In this document: one piece after another, positions 48,629 to 58,956 of the stretch
Numbering within the stretch: the stretch's first letter is position 1
Layout of the letters: each line of letters opens with the position of its first letter
Origin: Cylindrotheca closterium
Lineage: Eukaryota > Bacillariophyta > Bacillariophyceae > Bacillariales > Bacillariaceae
Direction of reading: 5' to 3'
NCBI GenBank assembly: GCA_933822405.4
Contig: CAKOGP040002291.1
Location: 1-64,000, forward strand
DNA length: 64,000 nt
Position numbers and translations under genes: made by a program
Notes under the pieces: model-generated
Told to the model about the DNA's origin: nothing
The model's database searches: none
What the model saw: the letters and a program-made list of their open reading frames with translations, nothing else

Positions 48629-49384
48629 ATGTCATCACAAACGAAATGTCTCAGTAGCCCCCTGTTACTCATTCTATTGGCAGCAACGATGATTTCCACG
48701 TCTTCTGCCTTTCAATCCACGCTACCATCAAGAAGAAGCCTTCAATCCTCAAGAACTCAGGCAAACATGATAGATCCCAAGTCTACCATTGATGCTCTCC
48801 TATCAACCATGCTCGTTCAACAACCGGCTTCTGGACACTCCAACCCATTGTTTGGTCCTCCCGATCCTTATTTGGCTGCGGGCAAATCCATTCCACCCTC
48901 GGCCAAGGCTCTGGCCGAATTTGGAATCACTCCACGCAAGACGCCGGCTGACTTTGCTCCCGACGGCTCTCCCGAATACCTACAAAGCATTCAAAGTGCC
49001 ATGGATCGTGGTTGGAAGATTGCCACCATTGATGGTATCAAACCCGAGGGTAGTCCGACAACGCTGCCAGGATTTAGTGAGACACATGGCATTTTGCCCA
49101 ATCACAATTTGAATCTCTTGCCAAACAATCCAAACGGATTCTATGCGCAAGTGGACTGGTCGTCGAAATACTATGCAGTTTTTGATCACCTGCCAATTGC
49201 CATCTTTTGTTACTGCTTAGTGGAATTCTTTTTTCTAAGACCTGGAATTGATTTCTACAAGGAAGAGATCGAGGCCGACCCGACGGGAGCCACCATTGAT
49301 ACTGTAGCCGTGTTTGGAGTCCGCATGGTGGCGGTTGCTATCGTTTCTATCTTGACGGTTGGATTCTTTGGTACTAGTCAATAG
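48629..49384 (+). CDS. Plastid-targeted membrane protein of unknown function
   Basis: 251 aa, ATG at 48629. The leader MSSQTKCLSSPLLLILLAATMISTSSAFQST is a signal peptide with the SSAFQ cleavage context, then a Ser/Arg-rich transit region. The mature chain has a soluble part with Pro-rich motifs (FGPPDPYLAAGKSIPPSAKALAEFGI, SPEYLQSIQSAMDRGWKIA, LPGFSETHGILPNHN) and two membrane spans near the C-terminus (about 188-205 and 225-247). The phrase DHLPIAIFCYCLVEFFFLRPGID may mark a thylakoid membrane insertion. No function known to me. Confidence 0.78.
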   Translation: MSSQTKCLSSPLLLILLAATMISTSSAFQSTLPSRRSLQSSRTQANMIDPKSTIDALLSTMLVQQPASGHSNPLFGPPDPYLAAGKSIPPSAKALAEFGITPRKTPADFAPDGSPEYLQSIQSAMDRGWKIATIDGIKPEGSPTTLPGFSETHGILPNHNLNLLPNNPNGFYAQVDWSSKYYAVFDHLPIAIFCYCLVEFFFLRPGIDFYKEEIEADPTGATIDTVAVFGVRMVAVAIVSILTVGFFGTSQ

Positions 49385-49830
49385 ATGGCTCGACTGAAGC
49401 TGGTGTCGATATCTGTGGATTGAATGATCGTCATGAATCAATCATTGAGCGCATCAATCAATCAGCTGGCCACCGAACGGGAACATCGAATCATCAGATA
49501 ATCTGATCTGCTATTATATATAATCAGTGTACATTCCTATTATTGCTATGCTTTTGCAGTATTGCGAATATTGATCCACGCACTCTAGATAGGAAAAGAG
49601 AGTAGTGCAAGCCAATACCAGCAACTTGGATCATTTTCAATGTGTTCGATTGAATGACTTTTATTGTCGAACACAATCTTGCCCGTGTGACGTGTCGGGA
49701 CGTCTGCCAACGAGCCGTGTCTCACATTCAATGAATGAATGAATGACGTCGCACCATTTTCAATTTGTTTCCGAATTCGCCCTCACAACATTACTGCCGA
49801 ACAGCCATATATTCTTTAGAAAAGAACAAC
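49385..49830. promoter_or_regulatory. Upstream region of the sedoheptulose-bisphosphatase gene
   Basis: 446 bp. TGACGT at 49744-49749 sits 82 bp before the ATG. A (TGAA)n tract is at about 49731-49744. Confidence 0.45.
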
Positions 49831-51301
49831 ATGTCTACTGCCCAACAAAAACAAGAACAGTTTCAAAAGAAAGATTCTTCCTTTGGTGCCTCATGTACTT
49901 CGTTCTACACGACGGAAGAAAAGAAGGACTCTTACGAAACTTTGGATGACGTCTTGCTAGAGAAATGTGCAGATGAGAAAATTCGGGCCGTCATTCAAGA
50001 TTTGATGCAAGTTTGTGCCGATATCACCGAGGCTCTTCGAGTGGCATTGGTGACAGTAGAGGGATCCACAAATGACTTTGGAGATTCGCAGCTCAGCGTG
50101 GATGTAAGCCCTGATATTTTTACTGTTTGTCATGTTATTTTTTCTCAGAAATGGCCGGACAACTTTTCTTTCGGAACTTTAGGTGATTGCCGACAAGCTG
50201 CTTTGGGACGCGGTAAAAAAGTCTCCTGTTATCCGTGAAGGAGCTTCTGAAGAAGATCCTATTGTCCGCAATGTCGATGAAGGCGGCGAGGGTGAATTCA
50301 CGGTCTGTTGGGATCCCTTGGATGGTTCTTCGATTGTCGACAACAACTGGGCGGTTGGAACCATGATTGGCGTTTGGCCCAAAAAAACTGGATTGATTGG
50401 AGCCACTGGGAGGGATCAAGTTACAAGTGTTGTTGCCTTGTACGGACCTCGAACAACTGTGCTGGTGGCCTTGGACGACGGAACCTATGAATTCACCTAT
50501 GGATGTAACTCTGATGGAAATACCAGTAGTACTCCTCGTCGTCCAAGTATGGGTATCATCTCTGAGGGAAATACGGGTATCATCTCTGAGGGAAATGCTT
50601 CTCTAGCAAGTATGAGCAGCATCAAGGACGACACCTGGATTTGCTCTCGTCATGCGATTCGAATCAAACCTACTTCCAAAATCTTTTCTCCTGCCAACTT
50701 GCGTGCATCCCAAGAATTGACTGGTTACCGCAATTTGGTCGACCACTACATGGTCAACCGTTATACTTTGCGGTATACTGGCGGTTTGGTCCCCGATGTC
50801 TATCAACAATTTACAAAGAGACAGGGCGTCTTTTGTAATCCTACTTCCGAAAAGTCTCCTGCCAAGCTACGATTGGCATTTGAGGCAGCGCCCTTTGGAC
50901 TGCTGGTCGAAAAGTCAGGAGGAAAGACGTCGGATGGAATCACTGGTGGATCAATCTTGGATGTCCAAATCAATGCTGTTGACCAACGAACAGCATTGTG
51001 TCTGGGGTCGACCAATGAGGTCGACCGATTTAATGGTGAGTCTTTTTCTTTCAAATCGATCTACTTTTTGTCACAAGCTTCATCTGACTGATGTAGTGTT
51101 TCCTTTTTTAACCTCGTCCTGATGACATCAGAAATGCTTGGTTTGACCGATAGCGACAATAGCGACACGAAAGCTGACGCTATTGCCGAGGCGAGGGCGC
51201 TTGCGGCTAGCTTGCAATCTAAAGTTGTGGCTGAAGGGGGGACGCTTGCCGCTAACATGAAATCTAAGTTCACTGCTTTCACCGATAGGTTTGTCAAGTA
51301 A
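49831..51301 (+). CDS. Sedoheptulose-1,7-bisphosphatase (cytosolic-looking isoform)
   Basis: Three exons, 49831-50103, 50183-51035 and 51132-51301 (introns 79 and 96 bp, phases 0 and 1), 431 aa. It carries the signature FTVCWDPLDGSSIVDNNWAVG (metal-binding DPLDGSS at about 134-140), TGRDQVTSVVALYGPRTTVLVA and ALDDGTYEFTYG, which separate SBPase from ordinary fructose-bisphosphatase. It hydrolyses sedoheptulose-1,7-bisphosphate to sedoheptulose-7-phosphate in Calvin-cycle chemistry. The N-terminus (MSTAQQKQEQFQKKDSS) has no signal peptide, in line with reports of extraplastidic SBPase in diatoms. A repeated IISEGN(T/A) phrase near residue 210 and an Ala-rich C-terminal tail are odd. A missed upstream targeting exon cannot be excluded. 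Confidence 0.88.
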
Positions 51302-51902
51302 ATTGTCACTTCGGGTTCGCGGTTCTGGGGTCGAATTAATCCCAAAGATGTACAAGCACTGTTGTATTGCTGCAAAATTGGCAGGTATTTGTAACAAGGA
51401 TGAAAGTATTTTATCCCAAGTTGCTCGTGGAAGAAAAATAACGGGATCTCGATAGGTGGAGCGACTCGTTAAGGGATGGTTAATTACTTGTTGCCGATCG
51501 GACGATATTGCAAGTACACCAAAGGTGGAAGCTAATAATATTCAGCTAGAATAACAATTAAATTGCTAGTGTGTGCATGCCAGTCGGCTTGGAAAAATTA
51601 TTATGAATTATAAGCAGTTTGAAAAACTGATAGAATACTAAAAGTGGTCGGTTGTGTGATGGCATTGATGGTGGTAGTGGTACTCGTAGCAGCCCAACGT
51701 TAATGATCACAAGTCAAGGTGAGAAAGTGCTCAAGGTAGAGCTAGCGAGTGATTCCTTGCGTTTGGGGTGGGAATGCTACCTGTTGCTGTACAAGTTTTA
51801 GGTGCAAGGCGAGTTCAATATGCTGCATGAATGACGTTGATATCAACTTCAAGTTTTCCCGACAATCCGATTATCTCTGCTTCAATGCTGTTTCTGATTC
51901 AA
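51302..51902. other. Convergent intergenic region
   Basis: 601 bp between two gene 3' ends. AT-rich after 51530. No gene seen. Confidence 0.4.
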
Positions 51903-52952
51903 TCATCCAGCAGCAGTTGGAGCAATCAGCGAAGCTTTATCGCCTTCATAATCGACAGGATCTTGATGAGCATGCTTTCGACCGCGGTGTGCAAAGAATG
52001 AAACAACCGCTTGCCAAATGACGTCAATCATGTTCATAACCAAAACTCTGTAGCCCACAGAGAGGTATCGAAAACAGACAAACTCGAACGGGGCCAGAGA
52101 AAGGTTGGTGAACCCACTCGCCTTGACGGTGGACAAAAAGTTCTGCCTCAGAATCTTTTTCAGGTCGTGAACTTCACCTTCGACCATTGCCACCAAGACA
52201 AAGGAAAGGAAGATATAGATGGTGTCGACAACGTAGTCGGTCAAGAAAACATGAATGATGGATGATAGAATGGTGCCATCCTCTCCTTCCGTAGGAAAAA
52301 TGCTCTCCATAAGTTCAAAGGAATAATGTAGCAGTGGGCCTGAAAGAATGATACCATCCAGAATGAATGCAAACCCTCGACGCTTATCATAGTTTTCGAA
52401 GAAGGACTTGTCCGAATGTATCATTTCTCCAAACCCTTGGGCTATAACGTCACCCACCCATGTAAAGACTGCACTCGTCAGGCAATTGGTAACCAGAGGG
52501 TTTGCTTCCAATTTCTGCATATACCATGTTGAGAAGAAAGTACACGATGAAACAATCGAGCTCTGATCAAAAGATATCTGTGCCAAGACGACAGCACAGA
52601 GTAATGCCATAGTTCCAACGGATGATGCGAATGGGATCGATGAATCGTGGCTCGGTTTCAGAAAAGTGGATATCCGTTCAGTATTCAAATATGATTGATA
52701 AGCGAAATAGATCAGCGGTGCCAGAACAAAGCAAAACCAAAGCGGTGATATCCTATCTTGTTCAAACGAAGATGCGTCGTCTTCCGATTGATTGAATCTG
52801 GTATCATAACTTGCATTGACAATACTTGTAGGATGAATTGGGGAATTTGAAGGCATCTCTTCAACAGTTGGTTGAGCTGCTGCGCTAGGCACCAAGCAAT
52901 CTAATGCTTTGATCAAGACAAAGCTGAGCATGAAACATCGAACTAGTCTCAT
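51903..52952 (-). CDS. Mpv17/PMP22-family membrane protein (copy 3)
   Basis: 349 aa, single exon, from the ATG at 52952. It begins with a signal peptide (MRLVRCFMLSFVLIKALDCLVPSAAAQP), then has a long extension with two extra membrane spans (about 90-110, 130-150). The Mpv17 part starts at about 160: WYMQKLEANPLVTNCLTSAVFTWVGDVIAQGFG, DKRRGFAFILDGIILSGPLLHYSFELME, LRQNFLSTVKASGFTNLSLAPFEFVCFRYLSVGYRVLVMNMIDVIW. It is more divergent than copies 1-2 and closer in layout to copy 4, which has a similar long N-terminal extension. The frame upstream of the ATG lacks a start codon. Confidence 0.82.
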   Translation of the reverse strand: MRLVRCFMLSFVLIKALDCLVPSAAAQPTVEEMPSNSPIHPTSIVNASYDTRFNQSEDDASSFEQDRISPLWFCFVLAPLIYFAYQSYLNTERISTFLKPSHDSSIPFASSVGTMALLCAVVLAQISFDQSSIVSSCTFFSTWYMQKLEANPLVTNCLTSAVFTWVGDVIAQGFGEMIHSDKSFFENYDKRRGFAFILDGIILSGPLLHYSFELMESIFPTEGEDGTILSSIIHVFLTDYVVDTIYIFLSFVLVAMVEGEVHDLKKILRQNFLSTVKASGFTNLSLAPFEFVCFRYLSVGYRVLVMNMIDVIWQAVVSFFAHRGRKHAHQDPVDYEGDKASLIAPTAAG

Positions 52953-54588
52953 TATTGTATTGCTCCACTTAAACTTCGTTCGGACTTGATTATGGAGGGA
53001 GGTTTCAAGGTAGAACGACAAAAAGTGTTGCGTGAATCTGTTGTTCTGATAATGGTGAAGAGATGCAGAAACGATGCGTTTTACCTTTCTTGGAGCACAC
53101 GTGCATGTTTATTAGATTCATGTGGCAGAAAGAAGCAAAAAAATTGGCCAATAGGGTACACCAGATATCAGCGAATCGACAATCATGACGAAACCCTTAA
53201 ACAAAAATATACACCCTTTGGCAGGAGATTGTTTGTCTTGAGAACTGATGTACATACTACAAATTTGAAATACGCACGTGGATTTTCTGAGGGGTTTAAT
53301 GCTTTCTTCGTGGCGTTGTATCCTTTTCAATCAATAGATGGGTCAACCCTAAATGCGCCTGCACAGAATTTACTGCTCGCCACATATGGGAATCTTTTGG
53401 CCAGCACAGAAACTTCTTCCGTTCATCTCTGATCCTACGGTAGCATGATTATTGGATGAGAACACTGGAGTCCTACAGGATGACGTACTCACAGCTGAAT
53501 CAGATTCTCACATCATCAAAAGATACCCTCCACGTTGCGACATTTATGGATATCTTGATGAATCATCGTTTCTTCACGAACAAGAAGCGTCTTGGAAGGA
53601 TGACATCACAACAGCATCACATCATCGGCATAGTGATGCAATAGAAGCTGGGATCCAACAAGACTACATTCCGTCAATCAGAAGAGTACTTCATTATCTA
53701 GTTATATCCAGGATGCGTTCACAGTGCATCGTCATGCTAGAAAATGGACTTGAGACACATATGCATCCCTTCTTCAGGCCTCATGTTCTCCAAACCCATC
53801 GTCGGCAGTACTGTAGGCCTTAGTTTTCAACGATTACTGTACGAAAATTGCGTGCAATCGACGTAGGCCATTATTTGACCTGTTTCTACTTGCTTGATAG
53901 GCGCTTTTGCTACACTAATTTTCTCGTTCTGAAACCACAAAAGCATTCCTGGCAATACATGTTCCCCAGTATCCTAGCGATATGGCTTCCAGCGCATACT
54001 GTACGTCGTCGCCTCCTCGTTATTCGAAACAAAAGATCTGGTCTTCCAATTTGGATTTCAGTCCATCGAAACGCGGATGTACTGTGAAAAGCCTCAAGTT
54101 CGCATACTTCTTCTATTTTGTTGTTGGCTGGCCTACGACTAATTAGTGTGTCTACAACTATAATAAACCTACAGTAGGGCGAAAGTTGTCATACGCGTCA
54201 TCTCGTGGCAGTAATTGCAAATTTAAAATCACAAGCTTATTTCGAAGCAGACCGCACTATCGGAATTGAGAATCATAAACATGGGTTCAGACCTTGTATT
54301 ATCACTCTAGGTGCAGCGGAGGATGTCCCCACGCCACTGAAACCAATTTGGAACTGACAGATTTGGACTGACCCCCAAATAAGGATTGGGTCCTACCTTG
54401 TTTTCTTGCCACGTTGCGCCCAAACTACTTGGATCGTAAAAGCATTCTTGTCGAAACTCTTGCTGTTCGGAGTACTGTGGTCGCTCTTTGCACTGCTCTT
54501 GTCTACTCGAGCGGCTGGTGTGAGTTGGATCACTTGAAAATCCAATGATTCGATAACTTGATGATCGACCCCACCACCAAAGGCAATA
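52953..54588. other. Gene-poor 1.6-kb region
   Basis: No convincing gene. Plus-strand frames at 52986-53432 (148 codons) and 53452-53823 (123 codons, no ATG at the start) lack recognisable motifs and look like chance. Confidence 0.4.
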
Positions 54589-55143
54589 TCATCGTGGCCA
54601 AAAGAATATGATCCCAGCACCAACGAAGCATATGCAACCTCCAATAACATCACCAATGTCGGGTTTGTCGCCATCCACAGCCCATCCAAAAAGAAAACTG
54701 AAGACAATGAAGAATCCTCCATAGGCTGCATAGATACGACCGAAACTATCAGTGGGCTGAAGACATGGAATAAAGCCATAGATTATCAATACCAGGCTTC
54801 CCACCAATCCCCACCACCATGGTTTGTCAACATTGCTGTCGTTGTTGGCACTTGTTGTCGCTGTCGTGTTATTGCTTGTTTCATTGACAGCAACGTTGGC
54901 ATCACTTTTCCCTCCTCTGACGTACATCCACACCATCCAACCACCCACAATCTCTGCGACTCCTGCCAAGAAGAACAGAACAATAGCTTGTGCAATGGTC
55001 AAGGCAGTCCATTCAAAGCCACCACTGCTTTCGTGTTTGTTGTTGAGGTCACCAACAATGGTTTCATTATTCAGGCCCAAGTCGATATTGCTTCCTGTAT
55101 CATTCAATCCAGCTTGGGCAAAGGTTTCATCTTCCATGTTCAT
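54589..55143 (-). CDS. ynfA: YnfA-family (UPF0060) inner-membrane-type protein
   Basis: 184 aa, ATG at 55143. After a 45-residue soluble, acidic and Asn-rich N-terminus comes the YnfA pattern: IVLFFLAGVAEIVGGWMVWMYVRGGK, then PWWWGLVGSLVLIIYGFIPCLQPTDSFGRIYAAYGGFFIVFSFLFGWAVDGDKPDIGDVIGGCICFVGAGIIFFWPR. Four membrane spans. YnfA proteins are about 105-110 aa in bacteria and related to small multidrug-resistance transporters. This copy carries an added N-terminus and a 25-residue Thr/Asn insert (SDANVAVNETSNNTTATTS) between spans 1 and 2. A bacterial-type family in a nuclear genome suggests an old transfer. Efflux is assumed from distant homology. Confidence 0.9.
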   Translation of the reverse strand: MNMEDETFAQAGLNDTGSNIDLGLNNETIVGDLNNKHESSGGFEWTALTIAQAIVLFFLAGVAEIVGGWMVWMYVRGGKSDANVAVNETSNNTTATTSANNDSNVDKPWWWGLVGSLVLIIYGFIPCLQPTDSFGRIYAAYGGFFIVFSFLFGWAVDGDKPDIGDVIGGCICFVGAGIIFFWPR

Positions 55144-55325
55144 TGATCACTCGGCAGCTGACGATATTTGGATTTGTACCAAGACAACGACAAAGCAAAC
55201 TGCATATATTATCTCTGCTGTATAGTACAATGAAACTGCGGTTGCCCTGATTCTGCGATGATGACGTCACAATACGATCGGAAGAGGTTCATCACAACGC
55301 CGCATAATATGCCACTTCTCACACG
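55144..55325. promoter_or_regulatory. Divergent promoter with TGACGTCA palindrome
   Basis: 182 bp between divergent starts. A perfect TGACGTCA at 55262-55269 lies 56 bp from the plus-strand ATG and 118 bp from the YnfA start, so it could serve either gene. Confidence 0.5.
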
Positions 55326-57053
55326 ATGTTGATTTCTGAACTCTTATGGCTACTAGTCTTATTTGGATTATTGATTTCTCTGGCTTATGAAGGCGATGCT
55401 TTTGTTGTAGTAGGAGGTCTGAATACAAGGCAAAGACAATCGACGATACAATCATCATCGCCATCATCAGGAATCGACACTCCACCAACGCTTCAGTTCA
55501 ATCTTACTTCTCTCCTGCAAGCAGACAATGCTAAAAGAATACATCTTCAACAAATCTATGAAGATGCCTCATCTATCATGGAATCATCACAATCGACAAC
55601 GGCGGGGGTCCGTGACAAAGAGTTGGATCAGTCATCTGACGTCTCGGAGACATCAACCAGTCCGGCAGCATTGGATCCATTTCGACGTTTCCTTCAGCCA
55701 TACTCAAGCCATGACAATCTCAGGCACCATGGCCATTTCGCAGTACCGCCTTCATCAAGTACAGAAGAGAGAATGATGACTGTTCCTCCAAATGTGGCGT
55801 TTGCCATGGACGATCTACTTGATTTCCTTCCTGAAAAGTTATCGTCGTCATTCTCTTATTCATCAGCAAAGACGACGAGGACGACCAGTACTGGTCAAGA
55901 CGAGACAGTTGTCATGATGTCCAACCTACACCAGCCATTATCAACATCCTGGCAGCAGGTGGAATACGTATCAAAAGTCTTGACTGTAGAAGGTCAATAT
56001 CCATCCATCTCCCTGCTGCACGTTGGCACTTCTTGCACCAATACCTCTGATGACTTATCCATGATTCGAATGACATTGACACACGACTCCGTGGAAGCCC
56101 TCAAATCGTTAAACTTAATTTCGTTGCATCCCCAAGACGAACCTCTGACCGGAGAAAACGGGGAGGTGCTTATCCGGCGAAGGGACATTGATATACTCCG
56201 AGCAGTATGCTGTGGCATCAACAACGACGATTTGGTCGTTGAAACACTGATGAAACTAATCGACCTGACAGTCACCTCTTCGCAGCCTCGACTAGTACTG
56301 ATATGCTCCAGCATACAGTCGGTCTATGTAGCTGCAGCAATTGAGCAATGGAAAGAAATGGCAACCTCTTCGGTTCGACGATTGCCTCATTCTTCTGGAC
56401 TCACAGAGACTGAAGTACAGGAGTTGCTAAAAGAGAGACTTACGGTCGTTACTATGGGGCCTTTATCGGAGTTGCCCGTTGGACCAGCCTACATTCATGT
56501 TTCCATGTATGATGATGCCTTAGCCAAAACTATTGCTCTTCCAGTGAAAGAACATAAAAATCAAGATGGTGACGACAGCAACTTTCCCAACAACCCTGTT
56601 GTGTTGCAAGCCGTCTCTCCATATCCTTCAGCATCGTCAGAACAAAATAATTGGCCCACGGATGCACTATACAGCAATGACGCCCACAACATGTTGGTCT
56701 GTGCCATCCAATTTCTTCACTTGGTACTGCGCATCAATGGTCTCTCTTCCTTTCGAGAAGTTTTTGAGCAGGGATCGCAACCAACACCCATACTGGATAT
56801 CTCACAGTCACAATTCAACATTAACTATGCGGGGACGGCAAAAGGACTGCTCGCCTTGCCGCAGGATGAAATATTATTGGCAGTCCTGCAGGCCATGGGG
56901 GTTGGGCAATGGTTGTGGAACCCACAGGACGAGTACGATGACGACATCGTTGAAGAGGTTCTTCCACATTTCGACTATGCCAAGGCGACCGTTGAAGAAT
57001 ACTTTGGGTACGATACCTATGAAGAGCTCCAAGCGATAGCGGAAGCTAGCTAA
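55326..57053 (+). CDS. Large orphan protein with signal peptide and DAF motif
   Basis: 575 aa, single exon, ATG at 55326. The leader MLISELLWLLVLFGLLISLAYEGDAFVVVGG resembles a signal peptide ending in DAF, so ER or plastid import is likely. Residues about 60-200 are Ser/Thr-rich. A region at about 225-430 has alternating hydrophobic strands and helices (SISLLHVGTSCTNTSDD, PRLVLICSSIQSVYVAAAIEQW, RLTVVTMGPLSELPVGPAYIHVSMYDD), like an alpha/beta fold with an esterase or lipase flavour (the HVGTS and ICSSIQSV elbows), but no catalytic triad I would defend. The C-terminal about 80 residues are acidic and helical (VEEYFGYDTYEELQAIAE). Function unknown. Confidence 0.78.
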   Translation: MLISELLWLLVLFGLLISLAYEGDAFVVVGGLNTRQRQSTIQSSSPSSGIDTPPTLQFNLTSLLQADNAKRIHLQQIYEDASSIMESSQSTTAGVRDKELDQSSDVSETSTSPAALDPFRRFLQPYSSHDNLRHHGHFAVPPSSSTEERMMTVPPNVAFAMDDLLDFLPEKLSSSFSYSSAKTTRTTSTGQDETVVMMSNLHQPLSTSWQQVEYVSKVLTVEGQYPSISLLHVGTSCTNTSDDLSMIRMTLTHDSVEALKSLNLISLHPQDEPLTGENGEVLIRRRDIDILRAVCCGINNDDLVVETLMKLIDLTVTSSQPRLVLICSSIQSVYVAAAIEQWKEMATSSVRRLPHSSGLTETEVQELLKERLTVVTMGPLSELPVGPAYIHVSMYDDALAKTIALPVKEHKNQDGDDSNFPNNPVVLQAVSPYPSASSEQNNWPTDALYSNDAHNMLVCAIQFLHLVLRINGLSSFREVFEQGSQPTPILDISQSQFNINYAGTAKGLLALPQDEILLAVLQAMGVGQWLWNPQDEYDDDIVEEVLPHFDYAKATVEEYFGYDTYEELQAIAEAS

Positions 57054-57760
57054 CAAGTGGGTAGACAAAGACAAAGCGAATAGTAGGTCATTGGTTACTG
57101 GAACTCGAGTTTGCACCTATGGTCTTGGGTTTGGCATGGCGGACATGGTGGACATGAAGGAAGATGGACCAGTCAACACAGCTGAACAAGTCTTGGCATC
57201 ATTGACTATATTGGGTGTTTCTAGCATGCATGGGCACTTCGGTCATCCCCAACAAATCTTGAAAATCTATCCTACCTATTCAAACGAAACTTTAAGTCGA
57301 CCACGGCCGTGAGAATCAGGTATTGTTGTCATTACCGCTCCAGATCGGTTCATGTATCTCTATGACAAGGAAGCGAAACTCGTCCAATCACGGACGTACC
57401 TGGTACTGAAAGGTGCCTTTCCATTTCCGCTCCACAATTCTTTTTGCGAAATACGAAGAATTGTTCCTGAGAATTCAATCTTTCAATTAAATGAACAGGT
57501 GTTCCATATTCCCGTACCAATATTTTCACACGTGTACGTAGGTAAACGTATTCATGAAGTTTTCTAATCATTTTTTGTCACAAATCGAAACCGGCGTCAT
57601 CCGGGAACGCAATACTTTCTGCTTCCCGGAGCGGTAATGGGCAGTACCGCTACTACAACGGAGTACACAGTTTCATTCTTTGTTTTACCAACAGTTTCTC
57701 TCACAAAAAAACAAAACTCCTGTCCTTCCGTTGGAAAGAAAAGAAAAAAGACAAAGCACA
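57054..57760. other. Intergenic with hairpin upstream of the DJ-1 gene
   Basis: 707 bp. An inverted repeat TCCGGGAA (57600-57607) / TTCCCGGA (57623-57630) with a 15-nt loop lies about 130 bp before the first DJ-1-like ATG. Short frames have no recognisable content. Confidence 0.4.
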
Positions 57761-58714
57761 ATGATCAAGAAATGTCTTGGATTGCAAAGCGATCTCGACG
57801 ACGCAGGAATCGGATACGAACCGTCGCCGTTTTCCAAACGACTTGCCGTCGACAAAACGACAGATTACAAGGTCGTCGAGTTTGACAAAACGTACAAAGG
57901 CGACAAGAAGGTTCTCATGATTTGTACTGAAGAGCGTTACATGCTAATGGAGAATGGAAAGAAGTTTTCCTCAGGAAATCATCCGGTTGAATCATGCCAG
58001 CCCATCATGCACTTGGTCAATGCAGGATTTGACTTTGATGTTGCCACTCCAACTGGCAAGCCAGCATGCATTGAAATGTGGGCACTTCCTCAAAAGGACC
58101 AGGTTGTGTTGGGCTTCTTCAACAAGACTGCCAAGCCCAAGTTCGACGCTCCTCTCTCGTTGGCCGATATAATGGCAGATGAAAAGAAGTTGAGCCAGTA
58201 TGTCTGTTTCTTTCCACCTGGTGGTCAAGGGGCCATGCTGGGACTTCCTGAAGACGAAAATCTGGGCAAATTGCTAGGGTATGCCCGAGAGAAGGACCTG
58301 TTCATCATGTCTGTTTGCCACGGCCCCGCGGCCTTTTTGGCAGCAAAACAAGAGCCATTTCTCTTTGATGGATACAAAATTGCTTGCTTCCCAGATTCCA
58401 TCGACAAGCAAACTCCAATGGTTGGGTATTTGCCAGGTGCGTTCAAACTATTACTGTTCGTATACAATTATTTCAATCAATGTTCTGAAGCATGAATTTT
58501 TTTAATTTTTGATCTCATCGACACCACCGACATTGCAGGCAAACAGACTTGGTACTTTGGCGAAAAGTTGATTGAACGAGGTGTCACAATTGTCAACACC
58601 GGCGCTGACGCAACTGTAGCCGAAGATCGCAAGCTCATCACCGGCGCCAGTCCAAAAGCTTGTCAAGAACTCGGTGTCCGAATGGCCAAGAAGCTTTTGG
58701 AAAATTTCGCCTAA
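57761..58714 (+). CDS. DJ-1/PfpI-superfamily protein (tandem copy 1)
   Basis: Two exons, 57761-58436 and 58539-58714 (102-bp intron), 283 aa. It is of the Hsp31/glyoxalase III-like branch: KVLMICTEERY early, HLVNAGFDFDVATPTG, then CFFPPGGQGAMLGLPED and the nucleophile elbow SVCHGPAAFLA (Cys about 186, His 187). The second exon gives WYFGEKLIERGVTIVNTGADATVAEDRKLITGASPKACQELG. Family members act as glyoxalases, deglycases or redox-stress chaperones. No signal peptide, so cytosolic. The intron lies at the same place as in copy 2. Confidence 0.9.
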
Positions 58715-58956
58715 CAGAACGGTCGTTGAGCCATTCATTGGCGATATTATTGTTGTCGTGATGTACATCAAGGTTTTGTGAAGGAGTCGTGAAGGTATTG
58801 GTATCAGAAGTCCCATAGCTCACACTGTAGCTCATAGTTTGATAAAATGCTACTAGTACTGCTATAGTTCTTGCAGTCACGCAGACAGACATCCGGTATT
58901 ATACAGACATCATTTTGTTCTTCACAAAAAACTCATACTCACGAACTCAAAGCACA

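Noticed and set aside
52986..53823. Two plus-strand frames of 148 and 123 codons as genes
   Set aside because: No domain, no signal, and the second has no ATG at its start; partly antisense to a real gene 5' region.
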